Assembly: GCF_051251085.1 (NCBI RefSeq)
Contig: NZ_JBPCZH010000004.1
Coordinates: forward strand, 186,001-250,000
DNA length: 64,000 nucleotides
Source of the DNA: Cernens ardua
GTDB taxonomy: Bacteria; Pseudomonadota; Gammaproteobacteria; Pseudomonadales; Halomonadaceae
Reading direction: 5' to 3'
Shown: piece after piece, positions 46,080 through 55,198 of the stretch
How positions within the stretch are numbered: the stretch's first letter is position 1
Layout of the letters: the number at the start of each line of letters is the position of its first letter
Translations under genes and position numbers: made by a program
Notes under the pieces: generated by a model
Databases searched by the model: none
The model's input: only the letters and a program-made list of their open reading frames with translations
Told to the model about the DNA's origin: nothing

Positions 46080-46979
46080 TTATTTCCCGAGATGACCATC
46101 GGAGGTAGCAATAGCGCCATAGAGCGTTGGGCGACGGTCACGGAATAGCCCCCAGGCAGCTCGTTGTTCGGCAATTGCATCCAAATCAAACGTATGCACA
46201 AGTACGGTTTCATCGGTTTTATTGGCTTGCTGAACCAGCTCACCGGTCTGATCCGCAATAAAGCACGATCCATAAAATGTCATTTCATAGGGCTGCTGGT
46301 CAGCGCCTTTCAGGGTTTTGCTTTGCTCTGTGCCAATGCGGTTGGCCGTAATGACAGGCATCACGTTTGCCGCTGCATGGCCTTGTTGGACGCGTGTCCA
46401 ATGCGGTTGGCTATTGATCTCGGGGTAGTCGGGTTCACTCCCTATGGCTGATGGGAAAAACAGGAGTTCCGCGCCTTGTAGAGCCATGCAACGCGCCGTC
46501 TCGGGGAACCATTGATCCCAACAGATACCTACACCGATGCGTCCGTAACGCGTATCCCACACCTTGAAGCCCGTATCCCCTGGAATAAAGAATTGTTTTT
46601 CCTGATAGGCGGGCCCGTTGGGAATATGGCTTTTGCGATACTTACCCAGCCGTGTTCCGTCAGCATCAATAACGACGATGGAATTGTAGTAGGCCTGATG
46701 TTCCCTTTCGAAGAAGCTGATTGGAAGCACGACTTCCAGCTCTTGAGCCAGAGCCGTAAAATGCGCCAACAGTGGGCTGGTGGACTCTTCTTCTGCCAAT
46801 GCGTAATGTTCAGGGCTCTGATCAATACAGAAATAAGGCGAGGCAAAGAGTTCCTGAATCAAAATGATTTGTGCACCCTGCCGATGGGCTTCGCGTATCA
46901 GGCGCTCCGCAATGGCAATGTTTTCATCAAGTGTCCATGAGCACGACATCTGGCTCGTTGCTACCGTGACTGGTCTCAT
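46080..46979 (-). CDS. aguB: N-carbamoylputrescine amidase AguB
   Basis: Nitrilase-superfamily enzyme that converts N-carbamoylputrescine to putrescine, CO2 and ammonia. The Glu-Lys-Cys triad is in LIQELFASPYFC, LGKYRKSHIPNGP and GICWDQWFPE. 299 residues from the ATG at 46979, which has an AGGA site and matches the family N-terminus (RPVTVATSQMSCSW); in-frame translation to 47036 adds a non-homologous leader. First gene of the aguB-aguA-speA unit. Confidence 0.95.
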   Translation of the reverse strand: MRPVTVATSQMSCSWTLDENIAIAERLIREAHRQGAQIILIQELFASPYFCIDQSPEHYALAEEESTSPLLAHFTALAQELEVVLPISFFEREHQAYYNSIVVIDADGTRLGKYRKSHIPNGPAYQEKQFFIPGDTGFKVWDTRYGRIGVGICWDQWFPETARCMALQGAELLFFPSAIGSEPDYPEINSQPHWTRVQQGHAAANVMPVITANRIGTEQSKTLKGADQQPYEMTFYGSCFIADQTGELVQQANKTDETVLVHTFDLDAIAEQRAAWGLFRDRRPTLYGAIATSDGHLGK

Positions 46980-47507
46980 GCAGCTGTTCCTGTCAATAAA
47001 AGAGATAATGGAATGTGTGGTCACACTACAAGACATGCACCAAGTGCTGTTGTCTGGGTATTTATTCCATGGAGTGTTCTGGCTGTGCGTGGGTTATATT
47101 TTTATTATTGCCTGGCGTCGCTGGTAACTTTACTGGTTGTTGCCGAGCAAGGTTATTGTAGTTTTGAAAAAGTACCGTTTTGAGAAACGGTTCATAAGTG
47201 CTCTCTATCCATTTTCGATATCACGTATACCAATGCCCCTAACATAGAGATTGGATGAGAAATTGGCTAGCGTATTTCTTGAAAATAAATAAGTTTTTGC
47301 CGTTTGATTGCTCGTTTGTGTTATTCAGACCGGCTACAGGGTGAGCGATTGCATTTCCAGTGCATGTTATTCGAGCAGTAATAATAATGTCTTGGCAAAC
47401 TTATGCTTGCCTTAATCCCCCCGTTTTCCGTTATGATTTATGCAACCTTTACAACTTTAAAGTGACACTCATGGTTGTCCATGGTGTCCTTATCACAAGG
47501 AATTGTC
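46980..47507. other. divergent promoter region aguB/nitroreductase
   Basis: 528 bases between divergent genes, with no supported gene. A perfect hairpin, ACCGTTT-TGAG-AAACGGT, is at 47174-47191. A good -10-like TATGAT lies near 47431 before the nitroreductase gene, but its -35 partner (TTGCCT) is 19 bases away. Confidence 0.5.
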
Positions 47508-48158
47508 ATGAATCTCGTAGATATTAGCCAATCGCGTTACAGCACCAAAGCCTATGATCCGGAGAAACCGGTTTCACCTGAAGCCCTGGAGCAATTGCTC
47601 GAAATTATCCGCTATACCGCTTCTTCAGTTAATTCCCAGCCCTGGCACTTTTTGGTTGTCAGCAGCGAACAGGGTAAGAAAAAGCTCGCAGAAGCTGTAG
47701 GGGAAGAGTATGCCTTTAACCAGACCAAAGTGTTGAATGCATCCCTCACCATCGTCTTCGCTTCCAAACAGTCATTGCCTGATGAATATCTGAATGAGCT
47801 GTTGGAACAGGAAGAAAAGGATGGCCGGTATTCAACACCCGAGGCAAAAGAAGGGACTGCCAACGGACGTTCATTTTTTGTCGGGCTACATCGCGAAGCG
47901 GGAGATGTTCCCGAATGGACAGCGAAACAGACCTATATCGCCCTGGGTGGTGCCTTGCTCGGTGCAGCGTCGCTTGGCCTCGATGCGACGCCTATAGAAG
48001 GTTTCAATGGCGAACGTGTTGATGAGGATTTTGGGTTGAAAGAGAAAAATCTCAAAAGCCTCGTAGTGCTGACTGTGGGGCATCATTCTGATGCCGACTT
48101 CAATGCCAAATTACCGAAATCCCGTCTTCCCGGGGAAACGCTGTTTACGCATTTGTAA
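47508..48158 (+). CDS. NfsB-like oxygen-insensitive nitroreductase
   Basis: FMN-dependent NAD(P)H nitroreductase of 216 residues that reduces nitroaromatics, quinones or flavins. Family marks are SRYSTKAYDPEKPV, YTASSVNSQPWHFLVV, YIALGGALLGAASLGLDATPIEGF and the C-terminal VVLTVGHHSDAD(F)NAKLPKSRL. The ATG at 47508 has AAGGAA; earlier ATGs would add 11 residues. Closest to the NfsB/dihydropteridine reductase group. A strong terminator follows. Confidence 0.9.
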   Translation: MNLVDISQSRYSTKAYDPEKPVSPEALEQLLEIIRYTASSVNSQPWHFLVVSSEQGKKKLAEAVGEEYAFNQTKVLNASLTIVFASKQSLPDEYLNELLEQEEKDGRYSTPEAKEGTANGRSFFVGLHREAGDVPEWTAKQTYIALGGALLGAASLGLDATPIEGFNGERVDEDFGLKEKNLKSLVVLTVGHHSDADFNAKLPKSRLPGETLFTHL

Positions 48159-48180
48159 GCCAAGGCATTCATAAGTATGG

Positions 48181-48219
48181 AAAAGGGCCGTGGAGAGGTT
48201 TATCCACGGCCCTTCTTTT
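48181..48219 (+). terminator. terminator after the nitroreductase gene
   Basis: A 12-base-pair perfect stem (AAGGGCCGTGGA at 48183-48194, TCCACGGCCCTT at 48203-48214), followed by CTTTTG. Confidence 0.85.
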
Positions 48220-48305
48220 GTTCAGTAAACGGGTTAATCGATGATATGTAGTTGGAAATACGGAGTTATCTATTTGCGTAGAGCTGAATACTCCTGCGAT
48301 CAGTC

Positions 48306-48680
48306 CTATTCCTCATCGTCACTGAAAGTATCTTCGTCATCGTCGTCTAAATTGTTTTCATCGTCGTCATCATTGGGAGATGTTTTTTCTCCCAATGCCT
48401 GTTGTGACTTCACGTTTTTAGGCGCATTGGCATTTTGTGTGGAAAATATCCCGATAATGAACCCGCTTGTATCGGCGGTATCCATTGATGAAGTTTTTAC
48501 CCTATCATGTGTTGGACTCACCGTATAACTTGCTTCTGTAATACGTGAGAACGCAACAAGTAGCAAAAGTAGAACCACTATTGCCTGAGCGGCAGGTGGT
48601 AACTTCTTCTCACGGGAAGGCTGATACTTCCACACCAGTACCAGGGTGAGAATGGCAAGTATGCACTCGATAATGGTCAT
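48306..48680 (-). CDS. small membrane protein with acidic tail
   Basis: A 124-residue protein with two N-terminal hydrophobic helices (about residues 3-18 and 28-46), then a polar region and a strongly acidic C-terminus (about residues 100-124, mostly Asp and Glu with a few Asn and Ser). An AGGGAG ribosome site supports the start. No family recognised. Acidic tails can bind cations or basic proteins; that is only a guess. It is divergent from the urease cluster, so the two may share the 190-base promoter region. Confidence 0.6.
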   Translation of the reverse strand: MTIIECILAILTLVLVWKYQPSREKKLPPAAQAIVVLLLLLVAFSRITEASYTVSPTHDRVKTSSMDTADTSGFIIGIFSTQNANAPKNVKSQQALGEKTSPNDDDDENNLDDDDEDTFSDDEE

Positions 48681-48897
48681 GAAACTCCCTTTTTATCCTG
48701 ATCTATAGTTGTCATGAGTGATTCGCAGGGGGGGCTATCTTCAGATATTCATCCATATTCTGATCTTTAGCGAGTATAGTTCACTCATTTATTTGTAACG
48801 CACGAATTTGTACAAGTATTCTTCCTGTACTTCATTGTCGTCCTGTATTTTAATTTTGCATTTATGAGTGACTGAATATACTTGGGAGTGTGTTGTT

Positions 48898-49710
48898 GTG
48901 TGGGCCAACAGTTCATCATCTGCGTGGGAGGCCTCGCTCCGCGTCCATCTGGCGAAAAAGAACACACGTACAGCACTAACGCATGCCTCTCATACGGGGC
49001 CGCTCAGGGTTCAACGGCCGTTTTATCCGGAAGGGGAGCTGTGTCATCTTTATTTCCTGCATCCTCCGGGAGGTATTGTCGGAGGGGATAAGCTGTCTTA
49101 CGAAGTATCGGTGGCCTCTGGAGCTCAGGGGTTGATTACGGCTCCGGGAGCCAACAAGGTTTATCGTTCCAAAGGGCCTAAAGCCGAGATCAATCAGCAT
49201 TTTCGGGTAGAAAAAGAGGCTACGCTCGAGTGGTTACCACCGGGCACAATCTTCTTCGCTGGTGCGAATGCAGCGTTCACCTCGACTTATCAGTTAGCGT
49301 CGGGCGCAGGATTGATTGCTTGTGAGACGCTGTGTTTTGGACGTCCTGTCATGGGCGAGACCTTTGATAGCGGTAATGTGACCTCGCGACTTCAGGTGAC
49401 ATTGGATGAACAACTGGTGATCAACGAGGTATTGCGCGTTTCCGCAGGTGCAGCTGTGTTGAGTGGATATGCGATGCAAGCGACACTGCTTGTTTATCCT
49501 GCCACTGATACCCTGCTGTCGCGCGTACAAGCGTTGGTCGCAACCTCTCGCTTTCCCGGTGGAGTAACATTACTTGAGAACATCCTCGTTATTCGCCTGC
49601 TGGCAGAAGACAATATTCCATTGGAACGTATGGTCAGAGCGTTATGGGAAGCGGTGCGCCACGACATTGTTGGAAAAGTACCACTTGCTCCGCGTATTTG
49701 GGCAACGTGA
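48898..49710 (+). CDS. ureD: urease accessory protein UreD
   Basis: Scaffold protein that binds apo-urease and, with UreF and UreG, delivers nickel. Family features are HTGPLRVQRPFYPEG, CHLYFLHPPGGIVGGD, TAPGANKVYRSKGP and EWLPPGTIFFAGANAAFT. The start is uncertain: I chose a GTG at 48898 preceded by GGGAG at 9 bases; an in-frame GTG at 48868 would add 10 residues but lacks a ribosome site. About 270 residues, normal. First gene of the urease cluster; a GNAT gene separates it from ureA. Confidence 0.92.
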   Translation: MWANSSSSAWEASLRVHLAKKNTRTALTHASHTGPLRVQRPFYPEGELCHLYFLHPPGGIVGGDKLSYEVSVASGAQGLITAPGANKVYRSKGPKAEINQHFRVEKEATLEWLPPGTIFFAGANAAFTSTYQLASGAGLIACETLCFGRPVMGETFDSGNVTSRLQVTLDEQLVINEVLRVSAGAAVLSGYAMQATLLVYPATDTLLSRVQALVATSRFPGGVTLLENILVIRLLAEDNIPLERMVRALWEAVRHDIVGKVPLAPRIWAT

Positions 49711-49762
49711 AATATTCCCCTTCTTTATGACGTGTACTCGTCGCCATAAGTGAGGTAAATAC

Positions 49763-50239
49763 TTGACTATAATAATCCCGATAACTCAGGAACATGTCCC
49801 ATCTCTGTTCGATCTACTGAAAACCAATAAAACCTATTATCGACATATGCATGAAAGTCCTACGCTAAAAAAAACGTACAGAATGTTGACGGCGCTCCCC
49901 CCTGGAGCTCAGCCAGAGAATAAGCGTAATGAAGGCATTATTCACGAAGGTAAGCTAATAGGATTTGTTGAAACAATTGCACATTATCCCGAGCACAATA
50001 CAGGGATGATCGGCTTGCTTATCATTGAGCAAACGCATCAATGCAAGGGAATTGGTTCTCTTCTTTTGAAGCATGTCCTTGAGGGCTTCGAAAGTCAGGG
50101 CATCACAAATGTTTTCCTTAGTTATGCCAGAACCAATGAACAATCGCGTCTGTTTTGGGAGAAAAATGGATTCTCTCCAAATGGAGATGTTGATCAGTTT
50201 GACGATATTGATCTAGTGGCGATGGAAAAAAGCCTGTAA
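49763..50239 (+). CDS. GNAT-family N-acetyltransferase inside the urease cluster
   Basis: 158 residues with the acetyl-CoA-binding signature THQCKGIGSLLLKHVLEGFESQG and the later FLSYARTNEQSRLFWEKNGF, diagnostic of GNAT. The substrate is unknown. The start is a TTG at 49763 with a GAGGT ribosome site; the next in-frame ATG would remove the first strand. It is A+T-richer than ureD and ureA around it, suggesting later insertion. It has no known role in urease assembly. Confidence 0.75.
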   Translation: MTIIIPITQEHVPSLFDLLKTNKTYYRHMHESPTLKKTYRMLTALPPGAQPENKRNEGIIHEGKLIGFVETIAHYPEHNTGMIGLLIIEQTHQCKGIGSLLLKHVLEGFESQGITNVFLSYARTNEQSRLFWEKNGFSPNGDVDQFDDIDLVAMEKSL

Positions 50240-50396
50240 TAGATTTGAAAGGCTGTTATAAAAAGAAAAATCGTCATAATATCCGCCACGCTGCCATTAT
50301 TAGGCACGTAATAAAGCGGAGTGAATAAAACCATAACAACGTGTGCCACACAATGTCATTGTTATTTAATGCCATGATTATAAATGAGATAACGTC

Positions 50397-50699
50397 ATGG
50401 AGCTGACTCCAAGAGAAAAAGACAAACTGCTGCTGTTTACAGCGGCACTGGTGGCTGAGCGCCGTTTGGATCGCGGGCTTAAACTGAATTATCCCGAGTC
50501 GGTAGCGATGATCAGTGCCGCGATCATGGAAGGTGCCCGTGACGGTCAAACAGTAGCGGAGTTGATGTCTTCGGCTCGGCATGTACTGAGTCGTGAACAA
50601 GTCATGGAAGGTGTCGCTGAAATGATCCCGGAAGTACAGGTAGAAGCCACGTTTCCAGATGGCACTAAACTCGTCACGGTTCATGATCCGATTGTTTAG
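50397..50699 (+). CDS. ureA: urease gamma subunit UreA
   Basis: 100-residue structural subunit of the (ABC)3 nickel urease that hydrolyses urea to ammonia and carbamate. MELTPREKDKLLLFTAALVAERRLDRGLKLNYPE and VMEGVAEMIPEVQVEATFPDGTKLVTVHDPI are canonical. GAGATAACGTC precedes the ATG. A 157-base gap separates it from the GNAT gene and 146 bases from ureB, unusually loose spacing for urease genes. Confidence 0.97.
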   Translation: MELTPREKDKLLLFTAALVAERRLDRGLKLNYPESVAMISAAIMEGARDGQTVAELMSSARHVLSREQVMEGVAEMIPEVQVEATFPDGTKLVTVHDPIV

Positions 50700-50845
50700 C
50701 CGTTGGTGCTGAAAGGATAGTGGTAAGTCGATCAGCATCTTCAAGGCGCAAGGAGCGTAGTGCTGTGGCCATGCCTGCGGCTATCTGTAGACCTTGTTAC
50801 TTGTATCTTCCCTAATAAGTACAAAAGTAAGTACAAGAGGAAAAA

Positions 50846-51154
50846 ATGATTCCAGGTGAAATCAAAGTAGCCGCGGGGCATATCGAACTGAATCCGGGGC
50901 GCCAGCGAATTACCCTGAGAGTTGAGAATCATGGTGATCGTCCCATTCAGGTCGGCTCACACTATCACTTCTATGAAGTGAACCCTGCCCTTCATTTTGA
51001 GCGTGCGTTGGCTAGAGGGTGCCGCCTTGATATTGCAGCTGGAACCGCACTGCGTTTCGAGCCTGGGCAGGCACGTGAAATTACGCTGATCCCTGTTGTA
51101 GGCAAGCGGCGTATTTTTGGCTTTCGTGGTGAAATACAGGGAGATCTGGATTAA
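50846..51154 (+). CDS. ureB: urease beta subunit UreB
   Basis: 102-residue structural subunit. MIPGEIKVAAGHIELNPGR, VENHGDRPIQVGSHYHFYEVNPAL and RFEPGQAREITLIPVVGKRRIFGFRG are canonical. Strong AAGAGGAAAAA ribosome site. Its stop is 2 bases before the ureC ATG, so the two are tightly coupled. Confidence 0.97.
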   Translation: MIPGEIKVAAGHIELNPGRQRITLRVENHGDRPIQVGSHYHFYEVNPALHFERALARGCRLDIAAGTALRFEPGQAREITLIPVVGKRRIFGFRGEIQGDLD

Positions 51155-51156
51155 TC

Positions 51157-52941
51157 ATGAGTACGTCCAAGCCCCATCATTCAAACGAAAAAAATGCGAC
51201 GCCCCTTACTGGCTCCGAGACGCCACAATCGAGCGATCGAACGACGCTATCGCGTCAGGCCTATGCCGAGATGTTTGGGCCCACCACGGGCGATCGCATT
51301 AGACTGGCTGACACTGACCTGTGGATCGCAGTAGAGGATGATCTGACTCACTATGGTGAGGAGGTCAAATTTGGTGGCGGGAAGGTAATCCGTGATGGTA
51401 TGGGGCAGGGTCAGATGTCTGATCACGAGAGTATGGATCTGGTGCTCACCAATGCATTGATTATCGACCACTGGGGCATCATCAAAGCGGATATTGGCAT
51501 CAAGTCGGGGCGTATTCATACCATCGGAAAAGCCGGCAATCCTGATATCCAGCCGGGCGTCACTATTCCTGTCGGAGCAGGTACAGAAATTATTGCTTCT
51601 GAGGGCAAAATTGTAACGGCGGGTGGTATTGATTCCCATATCCACTTTATCGCTCCACAACAGGTGAACGAGGCCATTACAGCAGGCATTACGACCATGT
51701 TGGGAGGCGGGACTGGCCCTGCCACGGGTACCAACGCCACCACCTGTACACCCGGGCGGTGGAATATCGCGCGTATGTTGCAGGCATCGGATACCTTGCC
51801 GGTCAATATTGGTTTGATGGGGAAGGGGAATGCTTCCCATCCTGAGGCCTTACGTGAACAAGTCGCCGCCGGTGCCATGTCACTAAAGTTGCATGAGGAT
51901 TGGGGTTCAACACCAGCGGCCATTGATTGTTGTTTGGCAGTCGCCGACGAAGAAGATATACAGGTCGCTATTCATACCGACACCCTGAACGAAGGTGGAT
52001 TTGTCGAGGATACGCTGCAGGCTATTGGTGATCGGACTATCCATACGTTCCATACGGAAGGTGCGGGTGGCGGTCATGCCCCCGATATCATCAGCGCCTG
52101 TGCCTTACCGAATATTTTGCCTTCTTCTACCAATCCGACGCTGCCTTATACCGGTAATACGGTCGATGAGCACTTGGATATGTTGATGGTGTGTCACCAC
52201 CTTGATCCCGCCATTCCGGAAGACGTTGCCTTTGCAGAGTCACGTATCCGTCGTGAAACGATTGCGGCAGAAGATATTCTGCATGACATGGGAGCGTTCT
52301 CCATGACATCTTCAGACTCACAGGCCATGGGGCGAGTGGGTGAGGTTATTCTCCGGACCTGGCAAGTGGCACACAAAATGAAGGTCCAGCGTGGTGCCTT
52401 GCCAGAGGATACCGCTGAAGCCGATAACTTCCGTGTAAAACGCTATATTGCCAAGTACACCATCAACCCGGCCATTACTCATGGTATTTCACATGAAGTG
52501 GGCTCTGTGGAAGTGGGTAAACTGGCTGATTTGGTCCTTTGGGATCCGGCGTTTTTTGGTGTGAAACCCTCGATGGTGATCAAGGGGGGGATGATTGCTG
52601 TCGCCCCTATGGGAGATATCAATGGCTCTATCCCAACGCCTCAACCTGTCCATTATCGCGAGATGTTTGGGGCTTTGGGGGATGCACGCCATGCGACCCG
52701 CATGACGTTTCTTTCAGCGCGTGCAAAAGAAGAGGGCGTGGACCTTAATCTGGGGCTTAAAAGCCTGATCGGTGTCGCCAGGGGCACGCGTCATATTGGC
52801 AAACATGACATGATTCACAATGGCCTGACACCCGATATCCAGGTGGACTCACAAACCTATGACGTTCGTGCCGATGGCGAGCTCCTGACATGTGAGCCCG
52901 CTCATGAGCTGCCCATGACGCAGCGGTACTTTTTATTTTGA
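51157..52941 (+). CDS. ureC: urease alpha subunit UreC (catalytic)
   Basis: Catalytic subunit holding the two nickel ions. The first metal pair is in the GGIDSHIHFI segment, the carbamylated lysine is K244 in SLKLHEDWG, and the active-site flap carries MVCHHLDP with its catalytic His. DIHxH-like and GEV(I)LRTWQVAHK segments are also in place. Compared with Klebsiella UreC (K217) there are about 27 extra N-terminal residues, polar and Ser/Thr-rich, before SRQAYAEMFGPTTGD. The ATG has a distant GGAGA site, and I see no better start inside. 594 residues. The next urease gene, ureE, is displaced by the TonB-receptor gene. Confidence 0.97.
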   Translation: MSTSKPHHSNEKNATPLTGSETPQSSDRTTLSRQAYAEMFGPTTGDRIRLADTDLWIAVEDDLTHYGEEVKFGGGKVIRDGMGQGQMSDHESMDLVLTNALIIDHWGIIKADIGIKSGRIHTIGKAGNPDIQPGVTIPVGAGTEIIASEGKIVTAGGIDSHIHFIAPQQVNEAITAGITTMLGGGTGPATGTNATTCTPGRWNIARMLQASDTLPVNIGLMGKGNASHPEALREQVAAGAMSLKLHEDWGSTPAAIDCCLAVADEEDIQVAIHTDTLNEGGFVEDTLQAIGDRTIHTFHTEGAGGGHAPDIISACALPNILPSSTNPTLPYTGNTVDEHLDMLMVCHHLDPAIPEDVAFAESRIRRETIAAEDILHDMGAFSMTSSDSQAMGRVGEVILRTWQVAHKMKVQRGALPEDTAEADNFRVKRYIAKYTINPAITHGISHEVGSVEVGKLADLVLWDPAFFGVKPSMVIKGGMIAVAPMGDINGSIPTPQPVHYREMFGALGDARHATRMTFLSARAKEEGVDLNLGLKSLIGVARGTRHIGKHDMIHNGLTPDIQVDSQTYDVRADGELLTCEPAHELPMTQRYFLF

Positions 52942-52951
52942 TTTCTGATGA

Positions 52952-55198
52952 TCAAAAAGAAACACTCGCAGAAAGCGTAGCCGTTCTGGGGGTCCCCAAA
53001 TACGCGGTATAGTTTGATCCGGTATTGCCATAGATCGAGCTTGGGAAAACACCTGCCCAGTATTTTCGATTGGTCAGGTTTTCGATCATCAGGCTTACAC
53101 TGAGCCTGTGACCATATAGGTCGGGTTCGACATAACGGGCGCCCATATCAATGGTCGCATATCGACCTGCCCAGGTATGATTTGTTGGATCAGCCGCGCG
53201 CTTGCCGACATAGTGCAGGTTGGAGAGCAAGGTAAGGTTTTCCAGTTGTGGCAGTTGATATTCCACCAGCATATTGGCCTGATAATGGGGGACGCCTACC
53301 ACGTTTTTGCCACTGGTAGATTGATCATAGGCATCCAGCAGCTTGGCATTCAGCCAGGTGACGCCGCCCATGATATGGAGGTGCTGTATTGGATTACCGG
53401 TTGCCCATAGCTCGGCGCCGTAGTTGCGCTGCTTGCCTTCATTGCGGTAATAGCCGTCATTTCCGACGAAGGCCAGTGGGCGAGTAATGCGGAAGACGGC
53501 GGCATTGACGTCTACACGGTCACTGATTCGGCTCTTGAGGCCCAATTCCCATTGTTTACTGCGGATGGGAGAGAGCAACTGGAACTCGTTTTTGGCACCA
53601 CTGGGCGCCATTCCGCCTATCTGTAATGAACTGGCGTACGCTAGATAGGTGGTCAGCTGCTGGGAGGGCTTATAGAGGAAAGCAGCGGTCGCGCTATTTC
53701 CACCATCGCTGCCTCCAGATGTACGCTCTCCTTTTTTGTTCCACGCCTTGTAGTGGAAGAAGCTGTGGCTGCCGTCCAGTTGCAATGTGAAGTGACGGTT
53801 TAAATCGATGGCATCCCCTATCATCACATTCTGCTGGCGAACAGTACTGGATTTGTAATGAGGCAATGAGGGGGTATCAGGTTTGTGGAATGCCTTTGGA
53901 TGATTCAACGGCGCTGTCCCTATAACGGGGTTGGCCGATACGCCTTGAAAGGCCGAATTGTTGCCGTTAAGTGTGCTCCAGCGAAATCCATTTGTCGCTA
54001 ACGTAACATGATGTTTGAGCGTGCCGGTATGGAAGCTGCCCGCCAGTGTGGCCAGGTTGCTCAAGACATTGAATTTCCACGCGGTTGCATTGATCCGTGT
54101 ATATTTTTGTTCGTATGCCGTGGGTGAAATCATCACATTGGTGATGTTGTGGGTTTGCCTGAAGGCATTCTGATGCAAAAGCCCGAAGGTGAGCTGCCAA
54201 TCGTTACCAAGGTTCTGGAGTACCTTGAAGCTTTGTGTATTGGTACGCATATTGGAGCCGGCATACTTTTGCCCATAGCCTCGCCGCCGTGCATCCATCG
54301 CACTGGGTAAGCCGTAATCAACGTAATTCTGGAAGCCACCGGGGAAGCCATGTCCTTCCCAACGATACATGCTGTCATGCAACTGGAGGGTCGTGGATGA
54401 CGTGGGATGAATATCAACGTCCAGGCTTCCGAGTGTACGGTACAGGTGGGAGTCTTGTGCCCAGGCCTTCCCTTCTTCGTGCAGCAAATTGATGCGATAA
54501 CCGACATAGCGTGAGGGTGAGCCGCCAAGGTCAAGGCTATTCATGATCCGGCCATGGTTGGTCACGCTCGTCGCGTAGGTATTCTGATATGTGCGCGTGG
54601 GACGTTTGGTGTAGTAATCGAAGTCACCAGCCGGATTCGCCGCACCATACTGAGGACCGGTCAATCCGTTGACGATCTCCATGTGATCATACATTTCCAT
54701 GGGGATCGGTGTAGTGGCAACGATGTTAAAGCCATCCTCGTGCATGTTTTCGATGACACCGCCTTCGAAGCCACGTGATTGAGGTCTGCCTGTCCCATTG
54801 CCATCACGAAATTCCATCTGAGTGGATGGAAAGTATTTCAGCGCATCTGCGGTATCTTGCAAACCAAGGGTGCTAAAGAGTTTCTGATTCAATACATTGA
54901 CGGAAAACGGGGTATCCTGCAAAGGTTGTCTTCCCAACATCCCTACAGTCGCATGATCGGGAAGGAAGGCGTGTTCGGTAGCAGCCTGTTGTATGGCTTC
55001 GGGGGAGGCTTTGACCACCTCTGTGTTTAGAATATAAGCAGGTGTCGTTCCCTGTAATGCCTTGTTTTCAGCAGATGGGAGAGCACCCGTACCTGAGAGA
55101 GTACCAGTCGCATAAGCATGCAGTGGCTGGATAATGGTAAAACAGAGTGTTGGTACAGTAAGCCAACGATAACGCGGATACCGATTAACGGATGCCAT
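52952..55198 (-). CDS. TonB-dependent siderophore-type receptor inside the urease cluster
   Basis: A 748-residue outer-membrane receptor importing a metal chelate by TonB energy. Signal region to about residue 31, then the plug domain (QPLQDTPFSVNVLNQKLFSTLG..DTADALKYFPS..RPQSRGF and NGLTGPQYGAANPAGDFDYYTKRP, about 85-215) and a 22-strand barrel ending SVSF with terminal Phe. It belongs to the TonB siderophore-receptor group. It lies tail-to-tail with ureC (11 bases between stops) and divergent from ureE. Placement suggests nickel- or iron-chelate uptake serving urease, but a chance insertion is possible. AAGGGAATATCACC precedes the ATG. Confidence 0.88.
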   Translation of the reverse strand: MASVNRYPRYRWLTVPTLCFTIIQPLHAYATGTLSGTGALPSAENKALQGTTPAYILNTEVVKASPEAIQQAATEHAFLPDHATVGMLGRQPLQDTPFSVNVLNQKLFSTLGLQDTADALKYFPSTQMEFRDGNGTGRPQSRGFEGGVIENMHEDGFNIVATTPIPMEMYDHMEIVNGLTGPQYGAANPAGDFDYYTKRPTRTYQNTYATSVTNHGRIMNSLDLGGSPSRYVGYRINLLHEEGKAWAQDSHLYRTLGSLDVDIHPTSSTTLQLHDSMYRWEGHGFPGGFQNYVDYGLPSAMDARRRGYGQKYAGSNMRTNTQSFKVLQNLGNDWQLTFGLLHQNAFRQTHNITNVMISPTAYEQKYTRINATAWKFNVLSNLATLAGSFHTGTLKHHVTLATNGFRWSTLNGNNSAFQGVSANPVIGTAPLNHPKAFHKPDTPSLPHYKSSTVRQQNVMIGDAIDLNRHFTLQLDGSHSFFHYKAWNKKGERTSGGSDGGNSATAAFLYKPSQQLTTYLAYASSLQIGGMAPSGAKNEFQLLSPIRSKQWELGLKSRISDRVDVNAAVFRITRPLAFVGNDGYYRNEGKQRNYGAELWATGNPIQHLHIMGGVTWLNAKLLDAYDQSTSGKNVVGVPHYQANMLVEYQLPQLENLTLLSNLHYVGKRAADPTNHTWAGRYATIDMGARYVEPDLYGHRLSVSLMIENLTNRKYWAGVFPSSIYGNTGSNYTAYLGTPRTATLSASVSF

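Noticed and set aside
50340..50396. Possible sigma-54 promoter before ureA
   Set aside because: A GTGGCAC-like stretch is on the wrong strand and lacks the TTGC partner at the right distance.
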